From an uncultured Prevotellaceae bacterium (GTDB lineage Bacteria > Bacteroidota > Bacteroidia > Bacteroidales > Bacteroidaceae), in contig ONCK01000005.1 of NCBI GenBank assembly GCA_900316315.1, positions 62,001 to 126,000 of the forward strand: DNA of 64,000 nt, given 5' to 3'. The notes under the pieces were generated by a model. That model was not told the DNA's origin and did no database searches. It worked only from the letters and a program-made list of their open reading frames with translations. This document shows positions 54,407-63,798 of this stretch, in pieces (position 1 is the first letter of the stretch; the number at the start of each line of letters is the position of its first letter). The position numbers and the translations under genes are program-made.

Positions 54407-54923
54407 ATCCTAGCCTGGAACCATCCTTCCCATCACGGGACTTGGTCTGAAGAGGAGCAGGAGAAGGCCCTCCGCCCCCATTCAAGCAATACTCTATGCC
54501 CTTTCAGACAACGCTCTCATCCAGTTTCATCCTGACCACTCCGCTCCCTGCAATCTCAATAAGGCACCAAGCCACACGCAGTTTTGTAGCTGGCAGTCTT
54601 AAGAGGGGTCTCCGACGACAAAAGACCATTTGTATCAGCCACAAGGAGCTATTTGAAGTCACGCCCCGCCTCCCAAGCATCACCTTATGAGCCTCGATAC
54701 GCCAAGAAAAAGCTCTTCCACGGTACAGTATAGCGGTGAAAAGAGAATGGATAATTTGTTACGACGGCAGACAAGGATTTCCGTCGTACACCTTTACACT
54801 CAAGAAATTGTCTTCACCTGCTTGGTATTTCCACAGCGCGGCCCGACATGACCAGCCAAGTACAAAACGAGTAAAAAGATATAAAAAACGCGACACTGTG
54901 AGACACGGATAGGCAAAAATTTG
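54407..54923. other. Intergenic stretch, no gene seen
   Basis: About 515 bases between the nuo terminator and the corA promoter. No convincing gene or structure. Confidence 0.45.
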
Positions 54924-54931
54924 TACTTTTG
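54924..54931 (+). promoter_or_regulatory. -7 box for corA
   Basis: TACTTTTG, exact TAnnTTTG. It gives a leader of about 135 bases before the corA ATG. Confidence 0.55.
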
Positions 54932-54959
54932 CAACTGTAATCAAGTTTATATACGACTC

Positions 54960-54995
54960 ATGGACGACTATCACGCGGAAAACGAAAGGTTGTAA
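54960..54995 (+). promoter_or_regulatory. Possible 11-codon leader peptide in the corA leader
   Basis: ATG at 54960 opens a frame reading MDDYHAENERL then TAA, wholly within the corA leader and rich in acidic residues. Magnesium transporter leaders in enterobacteria contain regulatory short frames, so it could sense translation under low Mg2+. No ribosome-binding signal is visible, so this is tentative. Confidence 0.3.
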
Positions 54996-55070
54996 GACGA
55001 GGTGTCTGCACTTGTAGCTCTGGTGCTTGCCTCGCCCGAGATTTTATCGCTCCGAGACAAAATCAAAGCT

Positions 55071-55997
55071 ATGCGAACATTCTGGAACATCAACCGTACG
55101 CTCAGTACGCTCAGTCAATGGGAGCCCAACTGCTGGATACAGATTACATGCCCCTCTGAGACTGATGAGAAATATCTGCTTGAAGACCTTAAAGTACCCG
55201 ACTATTTTATTGATGACATCCGAGACAAGGATGAGCGCTCCCGTTACGACTACGACGATGGCTGGACGCTTATCATCTTGCGTATACCCTATGTCAAGGA
55301 GGTAAGATCCCGTACGCCCCACACGACGGTGCCGCTCGGTATCGTCCTCAAGGGGGATATCTGCATCACCATCTGCAACTACGAAACCAATATGATGATT
55401 GACTTCGTGAGCTATCAGCAGAAGCGCAACATAGGATTTACCGACGCCGTCGACTTGACTTTCAGGCTCTTCCTATCTTCGGCCGTCTGGTACCTTAAAC
55501 GCCTGAAGCAGATCAACACTCTCATCGAGGAGGCCAAGAAAAAATTGGACCACAAGATATCCAATGACGATCTGATCGGACTCCTGCGTCTGCAAGACAG
55601 CTTGACCTACTTCATCACCTCTATCCGAGGCAACGAGACCCTGCTCTCCAAACTGAAATTCAAGCTCCCCGTCGACGAGATCGATGCTGACCTCATCGAG
55701 GACGTGACCATCGAGATGAACCAGGCACGCGAGACAGCCAACATCTACTCCAATATCCTCGATACTACGATGCAGACCTACGCTAGCGTCATCAACAACA
55801 ATATGAGTGCCGTCATGCGTACCATGACAAGTATCAGTATCGTTCTCATGTTCCCTACGCTCATCGCCAGCCTCTTTGGTATGAACCTCATCAACGGCAT
55901 GGAGCATGTATGGTGGGGATTCCCCGTTGCGCTGGCCTTGTCGCTTTTTGTCTCCGTCGCCTCTCTCTACGTCTTCCGCCGCAAGTCTTGGATCTAG
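55071..55997 (+). CDS. corA: CorA family magnesium/divalent cation channel
   Basis: A 308-residue CorA protein: an N-terminal cytoplasmic alpha/beta domain (1-about 170), a long stalk helix region ('IDADLIEDVTIEMNQARETANIYSNILDTTMQTYASVINNNM') and two C-terminal membrane helices separated by the pore signature GMN in SLFGMNLINGMEHVWWG. It ends with a positive RRKSWI. The ATG at 55071 is chosen as the family start; the frame is open further upstream, but those residues overlap the leader. It imports Mg2+ down its gradient. Confidence 0.92.
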   Translation: MRTFWNINRTLSTLSQWEPNCWIQITCPSETDEKYLLEDLKVPDYFIDDIRDKDERSRYDYDDGWTLIILRIPYVKEVRSRTPHTTVPLGIVLKGDICITICNYETNMMIDFVSYQQKRNIGFTDAVDLTFRLFLSSAVWYLKRLKQINTLIEEAKKKLDHKISNDDLIGLLRLQDSLTYFITSIRGNETLLSKLKFKLPVDEIDADLIEDVTIEMNQARETANIYSNILDTTMQTYASVINNNMSAVMRTMTSISIVLMFPTLIASLFGMNLINGMEHVWWGFPVALALSLFVSVASLYVFRRKSWI

Positions 55998-56383
55998 CTG
56001 GCTTACAAGCAGAGACAAGTTCCTTCTGCACAAGCCGTTACTCAATCCATTACCACCAAGTCCTTTACACCTTGTGTCCTGTCGGCGCTCATTTGCTCCT
56101 ATCTGCGCTCAAGTGGCTGCAGACGCCTAGCTGCTAGTGCAAGGGACAGGCATGAGCGACATATCCCGCCAGAAGCATCTCTCTACTGCGCTTCGTAGCG
56201 GCGCCTCATCGCGTACAAGATCACCGATAGCAGCCTCACCATCGACTAAGCAGGGAGTCTGGCAAACAAGATTGCTCCGGCAAACACAGGTGACGCCCAG
56301 CGGCAATCATACCCTGCCTTCTGAGGGCTTAAGCATCAGGCGTTAACATGAAGAAATCTTGATTTTCATTTTGCCAATTCAAT
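55998..56383. other. Intergenic stretch, no gene seen
   Basis: About 385 bases between corA and the DUF349 promoter. Short open frames only. Confidence 0.45.
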
Positions 56384-56391
56384 TATATTTG
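56384..56391 (+). promoter_or_regulatory. -7 box for the DUF349 gene
   Basis: TATATTTG, exact TAnnTTTG, with a TTG (56359-56361) 22 bases upstream as a possible -33 element. The leader is about 75 bases. Confidence 0.55.
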
Positions 56392-56470
56392 TTTCATTTG
56401 CATATGCTAAGGACACAGGCATCCGCCTGCGCCCTATCTTATTCACATCCAGTAACAACTTTCACACATC

Positions 56471-58744
56471 ATGGAAGACAATCTCAGCAACAAGACCGAG
56501 GAGCAAGCACTCCACACGTCTCCCGCAACCAATGACGCTCCCACTGCCGCAGGAGAAGAGGTAAACAAGGCTACAGAAGAGACCCCTCAGCCCCAGCCGG
56601 CCGAGGCACAGACCGATTTCCAGCAGACAGAGAGCGCTGCTACCGAAGCAACCCCCCACACAGCCGTGCCCGTAGAAGAGGCACCAGCCGCATCTCCGCA
56701 GGCAGAAGAGGCTTCCACTGCCTCCACCGCTCCTGAAGCACAGACACAAGCTGCTGAAGCGCCCGAAGCACCTGCACAAGCAGGGAACGAGGCCACGACT
56801 GCAGAAGCTCCCGCACCGGCACCCGAACCAGAGGATGACGATGCCACACCCCAAATACCCGCCGAGGAACACAAGCCCATTCAGGTGCCCGAAACCATTG
56901 AGGGCATCATCGACCGTCTCAACCAGCTCGCCGAACATCCCGAGCAGAGCGAAAAAACCGAACTCGACGCTCTCAAGCAGGCTTTCTACCACCTTATTAA
57001 GGAGGAGAAAATAAAGTCCCATCAGCAATTTATCCAAGACGGCGGCAAAGAAGAAGACTTCGTACCCATGCCCAATCTCCACGAAGAGGAATTCAAGAAG
57101 GTCATGGCCATCATAAAGGAGCAGCGCAATAAGCTCCAGCAGGAGGCTGAGCACCAGAAAGAGGTCAACCTCCAGAAGAAACAGATCATCATCGAAAAGA
57201 TCAAGCAGTATTCCGCTACACCCGAGGAAGCCAACAAGGCCTTTGAGACCGTACGCGAGCTGCAAAACCAGTGGAAGACCATCAATCCCGTGCCCGCCCA
57301 GGCAGAAGGCAATCTCTGGAAGTCTTACCAGTTTGCCGTAGAGCAATTTTACGACCAACTCAAGACCAATGCCGCACTGCGCGACTACGACTTCAAGAAG
57401 AATCTGGAAGCCAAGACCAAGCTCTGCGAGGAAGCCGAAGCCCTCAAGGATGACAAGGATATCATCCACGCCTCACGTATCCTCCAGGAGCTCCATCAGG
57501 AATTTCGCGAGATAGGGCCTGTGGCCAAGGAACTGCGGGAAGATCTTTGGAACCGATTCAAAGCCGCCTCTACCGCTGTCAATAAGCGCCATGCGCAATA
57601 CTTCGAGCAACTCAAGGCCGTCGAGGAGGAAAACCTGAAAAAGAAGACCGAACTCTGTGAGAAGATAGAGAACATTGAGACCGACAACCTCAAGAACTTC
57701 CCCGCATGGGACGAGATTACAAAGAAGATTATCGAGCTCCAAACCGAATGGAAAGGCATCGGCCGCGCTACCAAGAAGATGAACAACAAGATCTACGAGC
57801 GCTACCGCGCTGCTTGTGACAACTTCTTCAACAAGAAGGCCGAGTTCTTCAAAGCCCAGCGCAAGCTCTTTGCCGAGAATGCCGCACTCAAGACACAACT
57901 CTGCGAAAAAGCCGAAGCCCTCAAGGACAGTACCGAATGGACCAAGACTACCAACGAGCTCATCGAGCTCCAGAAGCAGTGGAAAAAGATCGGTGCCACC
58001 ACCCACAAGGCCTCGCAGGCTCTCTGGGAGAGATTCAACACAGCATGCAACGCCTTCTTTGACCACAAGAAGCAAGTGTTGGGCGACCAGCACAAGGAGG
58101 AGGCCGACAATCTTGCCAAGAAGCGCGACATCATCAAGCAGTTGCGCGAACTTGTCGACAGCGCTGTCGAAGATGCCGCCAGCAAGGCACAGCAACTCAT
58201 CGACGAGTGGAACGAGACCGGCCATGTACCTTTCAAGGAGAAGGATAAACTCTTCAATGCCTTCCGCGAAGTCAGCGACAAGGCCGCTGAGAAGTTCAAT
58301 TTGCACCGTGGACATCGTGACTCGTCATCTCGCAGCCGCAACAGCCGCGAGTCTGCTGCTCCACGCGATGGCAATACCCTCTACCGCCTCTATGAGATCA
58401 AGAAGAGCGAGCTCAATACCTACGAGAACAACTTCTCCTTCCTCACAGCCCACTCCAAGAAGGGCAATGCCCTCATTGATCAGCTGCAGAAGAAGATTGA
58501 CCAGCTTAAGAAGGAGGTAGCCGATACGCTGCAAAAGCTCAAAGAGCAGGATCAAGCCGCCCGTCAGCAAGCCGCTCAGGCTGCCGAAGCACCCGCTCCT
58601 ACTTCTGAGGCACCAGCCTCCGACACACCGGCTCCTGCAAACGCTCCTGAGCCCGTCAAAGGGGCACAAGCTCCTGAGGTAGCCGCCCCCGAAGCTCCCG
58701 CCGCCGATGCACCGGCACCAGCAGCTGAAGGCCAGCAGCAATAG
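56471..58744 (+). CDS. DUF349 repeat protein with Ala/Pro/Glu-rich arms
   Basis: A 757-residue soluble protein. Residues 1-135 and 690-757 are low-complexity (Ala, Pro, Glu, Thr), acidic and probably disordered. Between them is a long helical, probably coiled-coil region with five DUF349 units, each of the form 'W----G-----------L---F--A---F': near residues 272-305 (WKTINPVP), 343-375 (FREIGPVAKELREDLWNRF), 420-455 (WKGIGRATKKM), 500-535 (WKKIGATTHKASQALWERF) and 575-610 (WNETGHVPFKEKDKLF). The family is common in Bacteroidetes and has no settled function. It has its own promoter and terminator, so it is a single-gene unit. Confidence 0.85.
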   Translation: MEDNLSNKTEEQALHTSPATNDAPTAAGEEVNKATEETPQPQPAEAQTDFQQTESAATEATPHTAVPVEEAPAASPQAEEASTASTAPEAQTQAAEAPEAPAQAGNEATTAEAPAPAPEPEDDDATPQIPAEEHKPIQVPETIEGIIDRLNQLAEHPEQSEKTELDALKQAFYHLIKEEKIKSHQQFIQDGGKEEDFVPMPNLHEEEFKKVMAIIKEQRNKLQQEAEHQKEVNLQKKQIIIEKIKQYSATPEEANKAFETVRELQNQWKTINPVPAQAEGNLWKSYQFAVEQFYDQLKTNAALRDYDFKKNLEAKTKLCEEAEALKDDKDIIHASRILQELHQEFREIGPVAKELREDLWNRFKAASTAVNKRHAQYFEQLKAVEEENLKKKTELCEKIENIETDNLKNFPAWDEITKKIIELQTEWKGIGRATKKMNNKIYERYRAACDNFFNKKAEFFKAQRKLFAENAALKTQLCEKAEALKDSTEWTKTTNELIELQKQWKKIGATTHKASQALWERFNTACNAFFDHKKQVLGDQHKEEADNLAKKRDIIKQLRELVDSAVEDAASKAQQLIDEWNETGHVPFKEKDKLFNAFREVSDKAAEKFNLHRGHRDSSSRSRNSRESAAPRDGNTLYRLYEIKKSELNTYENNFSFLTAHSKKGNALIDQLQKKIDQLKKEVADTLQKLKEQDQAARQQAAQAAEAPAPTSEAPASDTPAPANAPEPVKGAQAPEVAAPEAPAADAPAPAAEGQQQ

Positions 58745-58779
58745 GACAATAGAGTCAATAGCACATTCCTATATCCAGA

Positions 58780-58825
58780 GGGCATGCAAGGGCTAGAGTA
58801 CCTTGCATGCCCTTGTTGTGTATCT
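58780..58825 (+). terminator. Terminator after the DUF349 gene
   Basis: GGGCATGCAAGG (58780-58791), loop GCTAGAGTA, CCTTGCATGCCC (58801-58812), then TTGTTGTG. Perfect 12-bp stem. Confidence 0.8.
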
Positions 58826-59135
58826 CTGGCGAGCATTAGTCAAGCCGTAAGTCAAGGGTAGTAGAGATTTTGTGGGAAGCAAAATCCTTATTGTCAACCG
58901 GTGCCTGTCAGCCAAAGGCTTACCCTCCACACTCTAGGCCCATCATCAGAGATAAATCCGCAACAGACATTGTCTAATGATGGCACCAAGCAGAGCAGGG
59001 CGGACAAAGTCCCAATCACTCCTCCCGTTGCTCCACCCTCACTAGGAGCTTTTTCATGCTTTCCGGAAAATCTTTCCGCCAGGGCCAAGCCTATCTAATA
59101 AGCAGCCTTTATCAACAGGAGCAAAAGGGAACTGA
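58826..59135. other. Non-coding gap before repeat copy D
   Basis: 310 bases, no credible gene. Confidence 0.45.
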
Positions 59136-59402
59136 ATTTTTTATAATAAAAAATTAAATAGTGCTTTCCCTTTTATGTCCGAAGACGGAAAGATGAAAAT
59201 CTACCCAAATCATCTCTATAACTTACTGAAAACCAATTAATTGCAAATGGTATTTGATACTTTTATAACTAGCTGGCTATCAGACGATAACAACTCGTCT
59301 TCTAGTTCAAACTACATCCGACCTTGTTAAGCAAACAAGGCAACTTGTCATCACTACATCGGCACTTAAGAAGCGAGTTTCCCAAATTTATATATGAAAA
59401 AA
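59136..59402 (-). repeat. Dispersed intergenic repeat, copy D (inverted, one 21-bp unit shorter)
   Basis: Read on the minus strand it aligns with copies A and B from end to end. Its ends are ATTTTTTATAATAAAAAATT (59136-59155) and AATTTATATATGAAAAAA (about 59385-59402). It keeps GCCGATGTAGTGATGACAAG, the GCCTTGT-TTGCTTA-ACAAGG hairpin and TTATCGTCTGATAGCCAGC. It has a single 21-bp unit (59304-59324) where A, B and C have two, and its length (267) is 288 minus 21. Confidence 0.85.
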
Positions 59403-59974
59403 CTAACAGGCTATCTGAAAGAAGCAATAAGTTATCGTACACTTACGGACAATTTAGAGACAAAGGTTACATACGGAACGCGTTCTTCCTGGTGAAGAAT
59501 ATTATCAAGGCATATCGTCAAGTTTTGAAACCTACCGTCATAGAGGCTATACAACTGGCGAAGGGACATGCGGCGCCACAAAGCAATGAGAGCGGATAGA
59601 GCTCGCCCACTCCCTTAGCCACTACATCTCGGGGACTTGATGACGAGATGCTCAACTCTTCCTATAGGATAATTATCCCTTAAATGCCGTGGCAGACTTA
59701 TTCTATGCAAAGCAGAGTCGTTTCCGTATCTGTCTGAGAGCCCTCGTAGATGCCCAAAGGTACTGCTTTTCCAAACAGATAAGCGATTTGTCCGTCCTCA
59801 CAGATATTCTTTGGTCCGAGAACTACTCTATATCGCATCGCGTGAGTTTGACTGCGTGTAGTCATACCTCTATTCGCTGTCTTCCGTGTCACCCCCTGCT
59901 GTGATACCTCCCGATGATTGCAGGTAAGAGCCGGAGCCTGTAGTATGCAGTTCCGTCTCCTTCACCTCCGGATA
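59403..59974. other. Non-coding gap after repeat copy D
   Basis: About 570 bases with only short open frames (the longest begins inside the repeat at 59324). No recognisable protein. Confidence 0.45.
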
Positions 59975-60017
59975 AAACATATCCCCCGCGCCAAGGCTTC
60001 TGCCTGACGAGGGGGAT
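59975..60017 (-). terminator. Terminator of alaS
   Basis: On the minus strand ATCCCCC (from 60017) pairs with GGGGGAT (to 59981), with imperfect inner pairing, followed by ATGTTTTATC. It lies 57 bases past the alaS stop. Confidence 0.6.
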
Positions 60018-60073
60018 GATATCGTCTGGATCAGAGTCAGTCTGAGTATTGCCGTCTCCGTCGTAAGCGAAAC

Positions 60074-62704
60074 TTACTTCGTCTTAAGACCGGCAAGCTC
60101 AAGTACCTTTGAGATAGCTTCCACGATATGGTCTGCATTCTTTCCACCGGCTGTAGCAAAATGGGGAGCGCCACCGCCGCCACCCTGGATGAGTTTGGCA
60201 GCCTCGCGGACGAGCTGGCCGGCATGAAGCTTACGGTCAGCAATAAGGTCTTTGCTCAGCATCACAGTCAGTGTCGGGCGATTATTGTACACACTGCCGA
60301 TGACACAGATCGTATTCTCGGAACTCTCTCCCAGAATCTTGAAGGCCAAATCCTTGGCCACATCGGGCTGCACCTCGAGTCTGGCGCTGATAACCTTGAC
60401 GCCGTCGATTGTCTGCGTTGTCTGCATCAGCTTATCCTTGAGTAAGAGCACTTTTTCCTTCATAAACTGCTCCACCTGATGCTTCAGATCGTTGTCCTCG
60501 CTGATGACCTTGTGAATAGCCGCCGTGAGATCTTTGGAGTTATTGAAGAGTTGGCGTATCTCCGCCATCGTGTCCTGTACGGCGTAGATGAGCTCCTCAG
60601 CAGCCTCGCCTGTCACAGCCTCTATACGGCGTATGCCGGCAGCTACACTGCATTCGGACATGATATGGAAGAGACCCAGACGGCCCGTGCTCTGAGCATG
60701 GCATCCGCCGCAGAGCTCTACGCTCTCACCAAAGCGGACCACACGCACCCTGTCACCATATTTCTCTCCAAAGAGGGCAATAGCGCCCATCTTCTTGGCC
60801 TCCTCTATCGGCATGTCGCGATGTTCCTCTAGCGGGAGGTCCTGCCGGATATGCGCATTGACGATGCGCTCCACCTGGCGGAGCTCTTGGGGAGTCACCT
60901 TCTGAAAGTGACTGAAGTCAAAGCGCAGATAGTCAGGTGTCACAAGAGAGCCCTTCTGCTCCACATGGGAGCCGAGCACTTGACGAAGCGCCTGATCAAG
61001 CAGGTGAGTCGCAGTGTGGTTGGCCTCGCTGGCACGGCGGCGCTTCAAATCCACCTGCGCTGTAAACTGAGCCTCGGGATGTTGTGGCAAACTGGTCGTG
61101 ATGTGTATCGGAAGATTGTTCTCGCGGCGTGTATCAATGATTTTAATGGTCTCCGTCTCGTTCTTAATCGTACCGGTATCGCCTACTTGACCGCCCATCT
61201 CAGCATAGAAGGGGGTAGTGTCGAGTACCAGTTCGTAGTAAGTCTTGCCCTTCTGCTCCATCTTGCGATAGCGGAGGATGTGGGTAGTGCATTGAGTAGC
61301 ATCCCACCCGCAGAACTGCTCTTCGCCTTCTTTCAGGACAACCCAGTCACCGGTCTCGACGGCAGCAGCGTTGCGGGCGCGATCTTTCTGCTTCTGCATC
61401 TCAGCATTAAAGCCCTCCGTGTCAACACTCAGTCCCTGCTCCTTGCAGATAAGTTCGGTCAAGTCGAGAGGAAACCCGAAGGTATCAAATAAAGTAAAGG
61501 CTTGCTTGCCGTCGACACAGGACTTGCCCTGCTTGCGAGTCTCGGCGATGATGGTGTCAAGCAGATTGATACCTGTCGAAAGCGTACGCAGGAAAGCCTC
61601 TTCCTCTTCCTTGGTGACCTTGGCGATAAGTTCGCGCTGTGCCACGAGCTCCGGGAATGCCTGTCCCATCTCATGGGTAAGCACTGGCAGGAGTTTGTAG
61701 ATGAAAGCCTCCTTCTGTCCGAGGAAGGTATAGGCATAGCGTACGGCGCGTCGGAGGATACGCCTGATAACATAGCCCGCCTTGGCATTGCTAGGCAGCT
61801 GACCGTCAGCGATAGAGAATGCTATCGCTCTCAGATGGTCTGCTACCACGCGCATGGCGACGTCTACATTGGCGTCGACGCCGTAGGTCTTGCCCGAGAG
61901 ACGCTCTATCTCTTTGATGATGGGCTGAAAGATGTCTGTATCATAGTTGGAGTGCTTGCCCTGAAGCGCCCTGACAAGACGCTCAAAGCCCATGCCGGTG
62001 TCTATGACGTGCATTGGCAGCGGCTCAAGGGATCCGTCAGCCTTGCGGTTGAACTGCATGAAGACAATATTCCATATCTCTATCACCTGGGGATCATCTT
62101 TGTTGACCAGCAAGCGTCCGGGCGTCTTGGCCTTCTCCTCCGGGGTACGGCTGTCGAGATGTATCTCCGAGCAGGGGCCACATGGACCCGTATCACCCAT
62201 CTCCCAGAAGTTGTCATGCTTGTTGCCATTGATAATATGATCGGCTGGTACATGCTTTGCCCAGTAACCTGCGGCTTCGTCGTCGCGTCCCAGATGCTCC
62301 TCAGGCGAGCCCTCGAAGACAGTAACATAGAGATCTTTGGGGTCCAAGTGGAGTACGTCGACGAGATATTCCCATGCGTAGTCTATAGCTCCCTCCTTGA
62401 AATAGTCACCAAAGCTCCAATTGCCAAGCATCTCAAACATCGTATGATGGTAGGTGTCATGGCCGACTTCCTCCAAGTCATTATGCTTTCCGCTGACGCG
62501 GAGGCACTTCTGCGTGTCGGCGCGGCGGCGCGGCTCGGGGTCACGTGTACCGAGTATGATGTCCTTCCATTGGTTCATACCGGCGTTGGTAAACATCAGG
62601 GTAGGGTCATCCTTGATTACCATCGGAGCCGAGGGCACAATAGTGTGTCCCTTGCTGGCGAAAAAAGTCTTAAACGACTCTCTTATCTCATTTGCTGTCA
62701 TCAT
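60074..62704 (-). CDS. alaS: Alanyl-tRNA synthetase
   Basis: An 876-residue class II aminoacyl-tRNA synthetase. The catalytic core (1-about 440) has '[15 protein letters not shown]' (38-52), '[35 protein letters not shown]' (69-103) and 'DTGMGFERL' (235-243). The editing domain has the zinc ligands HTATH and CGGCH, and the C-terminal region has the glycine-rich '[20 protein letters not shown]' of the C-Ala domain. Full length with all domains. It is divergent from the merR gene, with overlapping promoters. Confidence 0.97.
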   Translation of the reverse strand: MMTANEIRESFKTFFASKGHTIVPSAPMVIKDDPTLMFTNAGMNQWKDIILGTRDPEPRRRADTQKCLRVSGKHNDLEEVGHDTYHHTMFEMLGNWSFGDYFKEGAIDYAWEYLVDVLHLDPKDLYVTVFEGSPEEHLGRDDEAAGYWAKHVPADHIINGNKHDNFWEMGDTGPCGPCSEIHLDSRTPEEKAKTPGRLLVNKDDPQVIEIWNIVFMQFNRKADGSLEPLPMHVIDTGMGFERLVRALQGKHSNYDTDIFQPIIKEIERLSGKTYGVDANVDVAMRVVADHLRAIAFSIADGQLPSNAKAGYVIRRILRRAVRYAYTFLGQKEAFIYKLLPVLTHEMGQAFPELVAQRELIAKVTKEEEEAFLRTLSTGINLLDTIIAETRKQGKSCVDGKQAFTLFDTFGFPLDLTELICKEQGLSVDTEGFNAEMQKQKDRARNAAAVETGDWVVLKEGEEQFCGWDATQCTTHILRYRKMEQKGKTYYELVLDTTPFYAEMGGQVGDTGTIKNETETIKIIDTRRENNLPIHITTSLPQHPEAQFTAQVDLKRRRASEANHTATHLLDQALRQVLGSHVEQKGSLVTPDYLRFDFSHFQKVTPQELRQVERIVNAHIRQDLPLEEHRDMPIEEAKKMGAIALFGEKYGDRVRVVRFGESVELCGGCHAQSTGRLGLFHIMSECSVAAGIRRIEAVTGEAAEELIYAVQDTMAEIRQLFNNSKDLTAAIHKVISEDNDLKHQVEQFMKEKVLLLKDKLMQTTQTIDGVKVISARLEVQPDVAKDLAFKILGESSENTICVIGSVYNNRPTLTVMLSKDLIADRKLHAGQLVREAAKLIQGGGGGAPHFATAGGKNADHIVEAISKVLELAGLKTK

Positions 62705-62725
62705 GATTTCTTTTTCTTAAAACAG

Positions 62726-62756
62726 TTGCAAAGTTACGAGTTTTTAAGTACATTTG
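62726..62756 (+). promoter_or_regulatory. Promoter of the MerR-family gene
   Basis: -33 TTG (62726-62728), 20-base spacer, -7 TACATTTG (62749-62756). It fits the Bacteroidetes consensus and spacing and overlaps the alaS promoter region. Confidence 0.65.
62729..62736 (-). promoter_or_regulatory. -7 box for alaS
   Basis: Minus-strand TAACTTTG, exact TAnnTTTG, 24 bases before the alaS start. A TTTG on the minus strand (62760-62763) is 23 bases away, slightly beyond the normal spacing. Confidence 0.55.
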
Positions 62757-62853
62757 CAGCAAATACATACTCAAATTATATGGTGTCCGGTCTTCGGCTG
62801 CAGGCTGTAAGGCGCGCTCCCCATATCACCGAGAGGTACACATTTCCATCTGC

Positions 62854-63261
62854 ATGACACTCTATACCCACAAGGAACTCAAGAAGTACTACTCCATCCA
62901 CGAGGTGGCCGCCCAGTTTGGTGTAGCCGAGTCGCTGCTGCGCTTTTGGGAGCAGGAGTTTCCCCAGCTCCATCCCCACAAGGCAGGGCGAAACGTCCGG
63001 CAGTACGCCAAGGAAGACATTGAAACCGTCCGCACCATATACACTCTCGTCAAGGTGCGCGGCCTCAAGATAGCCGCAGCCCGACAGCTGCTCAGCAAGA
63101 ATAAAGACGGCGAACAAAATATTGCTGAAGCCATCTCCAAGCTCAAGGATGTGCGCCAGCAACTGGCCAAGCTCAACCGCAGCCTCGTCGTCCTTGACCC
63201 CACACTTGAGGGCGTAGAGTGGGACCCACCTAAGCCGGAAGCTGATGAAGAAGAGGCTTGA
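62854..63261 (+). CDS. MerR family transcriptional regulator
   Basis: A 135-residue DNA-binding protein. The winged-helix MerR domain covers residues about 12-85 ('YYSIHEVAAQFGVAESLLRFWEQEFPQLHPHKAGRNVRQYAKEDIETV'), followed by a dimerisation helix (about 90-110, 'AEAISKLKDVRQQLAKLNRSL') and an acidic end. There are no cysteines for metal sensing and no large ligand domain. It may sense nothing or act as a simple regulator. Such genes are often close to alaS in Bacteroidales. Confidence 0.9.
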   Translation: MTLYTHKELKKYYSIHEVAAQFGVAESLLRFWEQEFPQLHPHKAGRNVRQYAKEDIETVRTIYTLVKVRGLKIAAARQLLSKNKDGEQNIAEAISKLKDVRQQLAKLNRSLVVLDPTLEGVEWDPPKPEADEEEA

Positions 63262-63291
63262 CAAGGCCTCCGCCTACCGACACCCTATAAC

Positions 63292-63338
63292 AAAAACTGC
63301 AAGATACCCGGGAAAGGATACCTTGCAGTTTTTCTTTT
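63292..63338. terminator. Bidirectional terminator between convergent genes
   Basis: AAAAACTGCAAG (63292-63303) and CTTGCAGTTTTT (63322-63333) with extra pairing inside, flanked by A and T runs on both sides. It serves merR (plus) and the small membrane-protein gene (minus). Confidence 0.88.
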
Positions 63339-63349
63339 GTCCGACTTAT

Positions 63350-63760
63350 TCAGTTTTTGCGCTCGTCGACCAAGCCGTAGATATAAGCTACGATAGCGCC
63401 CACGCTTCCCAGTGCGCCGATGATGAGCACTGCGAGATGCAAAGCGTTCCACTTGACTGGGCTAGTCAAGGCAAACAGGCCCGCAGCCACGGCCGAGATG
63501 ATCAGCGCGCTTATCAGCGCCACCTTGGTGGGGAAAAACCACAATTTGGTGGCCCCGAAGAGCGGTTGTCCTGCCAGTTTGGTCACCGCCCAAAGCAGAA
63601 TAGCCAGTATCACGGCAAATATCAGATATCCAAAGACGCACCTCAACACCACATGGCCGTCAAAGAGAGGCCGCTGCAAGGCATAGTACCACATGAAGTA
63701 GTAGGACAGCACCAGCGCCAGTCTCACCTCGCCGTGTCGGAATAGGGTCTTCAGAGTCAT
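63350..63760 (-). CDS. Small integral membrane protein, unknown function
   Basis: A 136-residue protein with four hydrophobic segments (about residues 14-28, 39-60, 78-99 and 106-129). The first Met in frame is at 63793, but the -7 box at 63791-63798 would then overlap the start codon, so the second Met at 63760 (MTLKTLFRHGEVRLAL) is preferred. I do not recognise a family. It is transcribed toward merR and shares its terminator. Confidence 0.65.
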   Translation of the reverse strand: MTLKTLFRHGEVRLALVLSYYFMWYYALQRPLFDGHVVLRCVFGYLIFAVILAILLWAVTKLAGQPLFGATKLWFFPTKVALISALIISAVAAGLFALTSPVKWNALHLAVLIIGALGSVGAIVAYIYGLVDERKN

Positions 63761-63790
63761 AAGTTGCGTATAGATTAGGATTAACAGGCA

Positions 63791-63798
63791 CAAAGGTA
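63791..63798 (-). promoter_or_regulatory. -7 box for the small membrane protein
   Basis: Minus-strand TACCTTTG, exact TAnnTTTG, giving a leader of about 30 bases to the start at 63760. The rest of the window (63799-64000) shows no gene. Confidence 0.5.

Noticed and set aside
59324-59599. 91-codon frame overlapping the end of repeat copy D, and a 33-codon frame from 59394
   Set aside because: Both begin inside the repeat, are not kept in copies A or B, and look random.
61502-62857. 451-codon plus-strand frame opposite alaS
   Set aside because: Antisense shadow of alaS; no independent start signal or domain.
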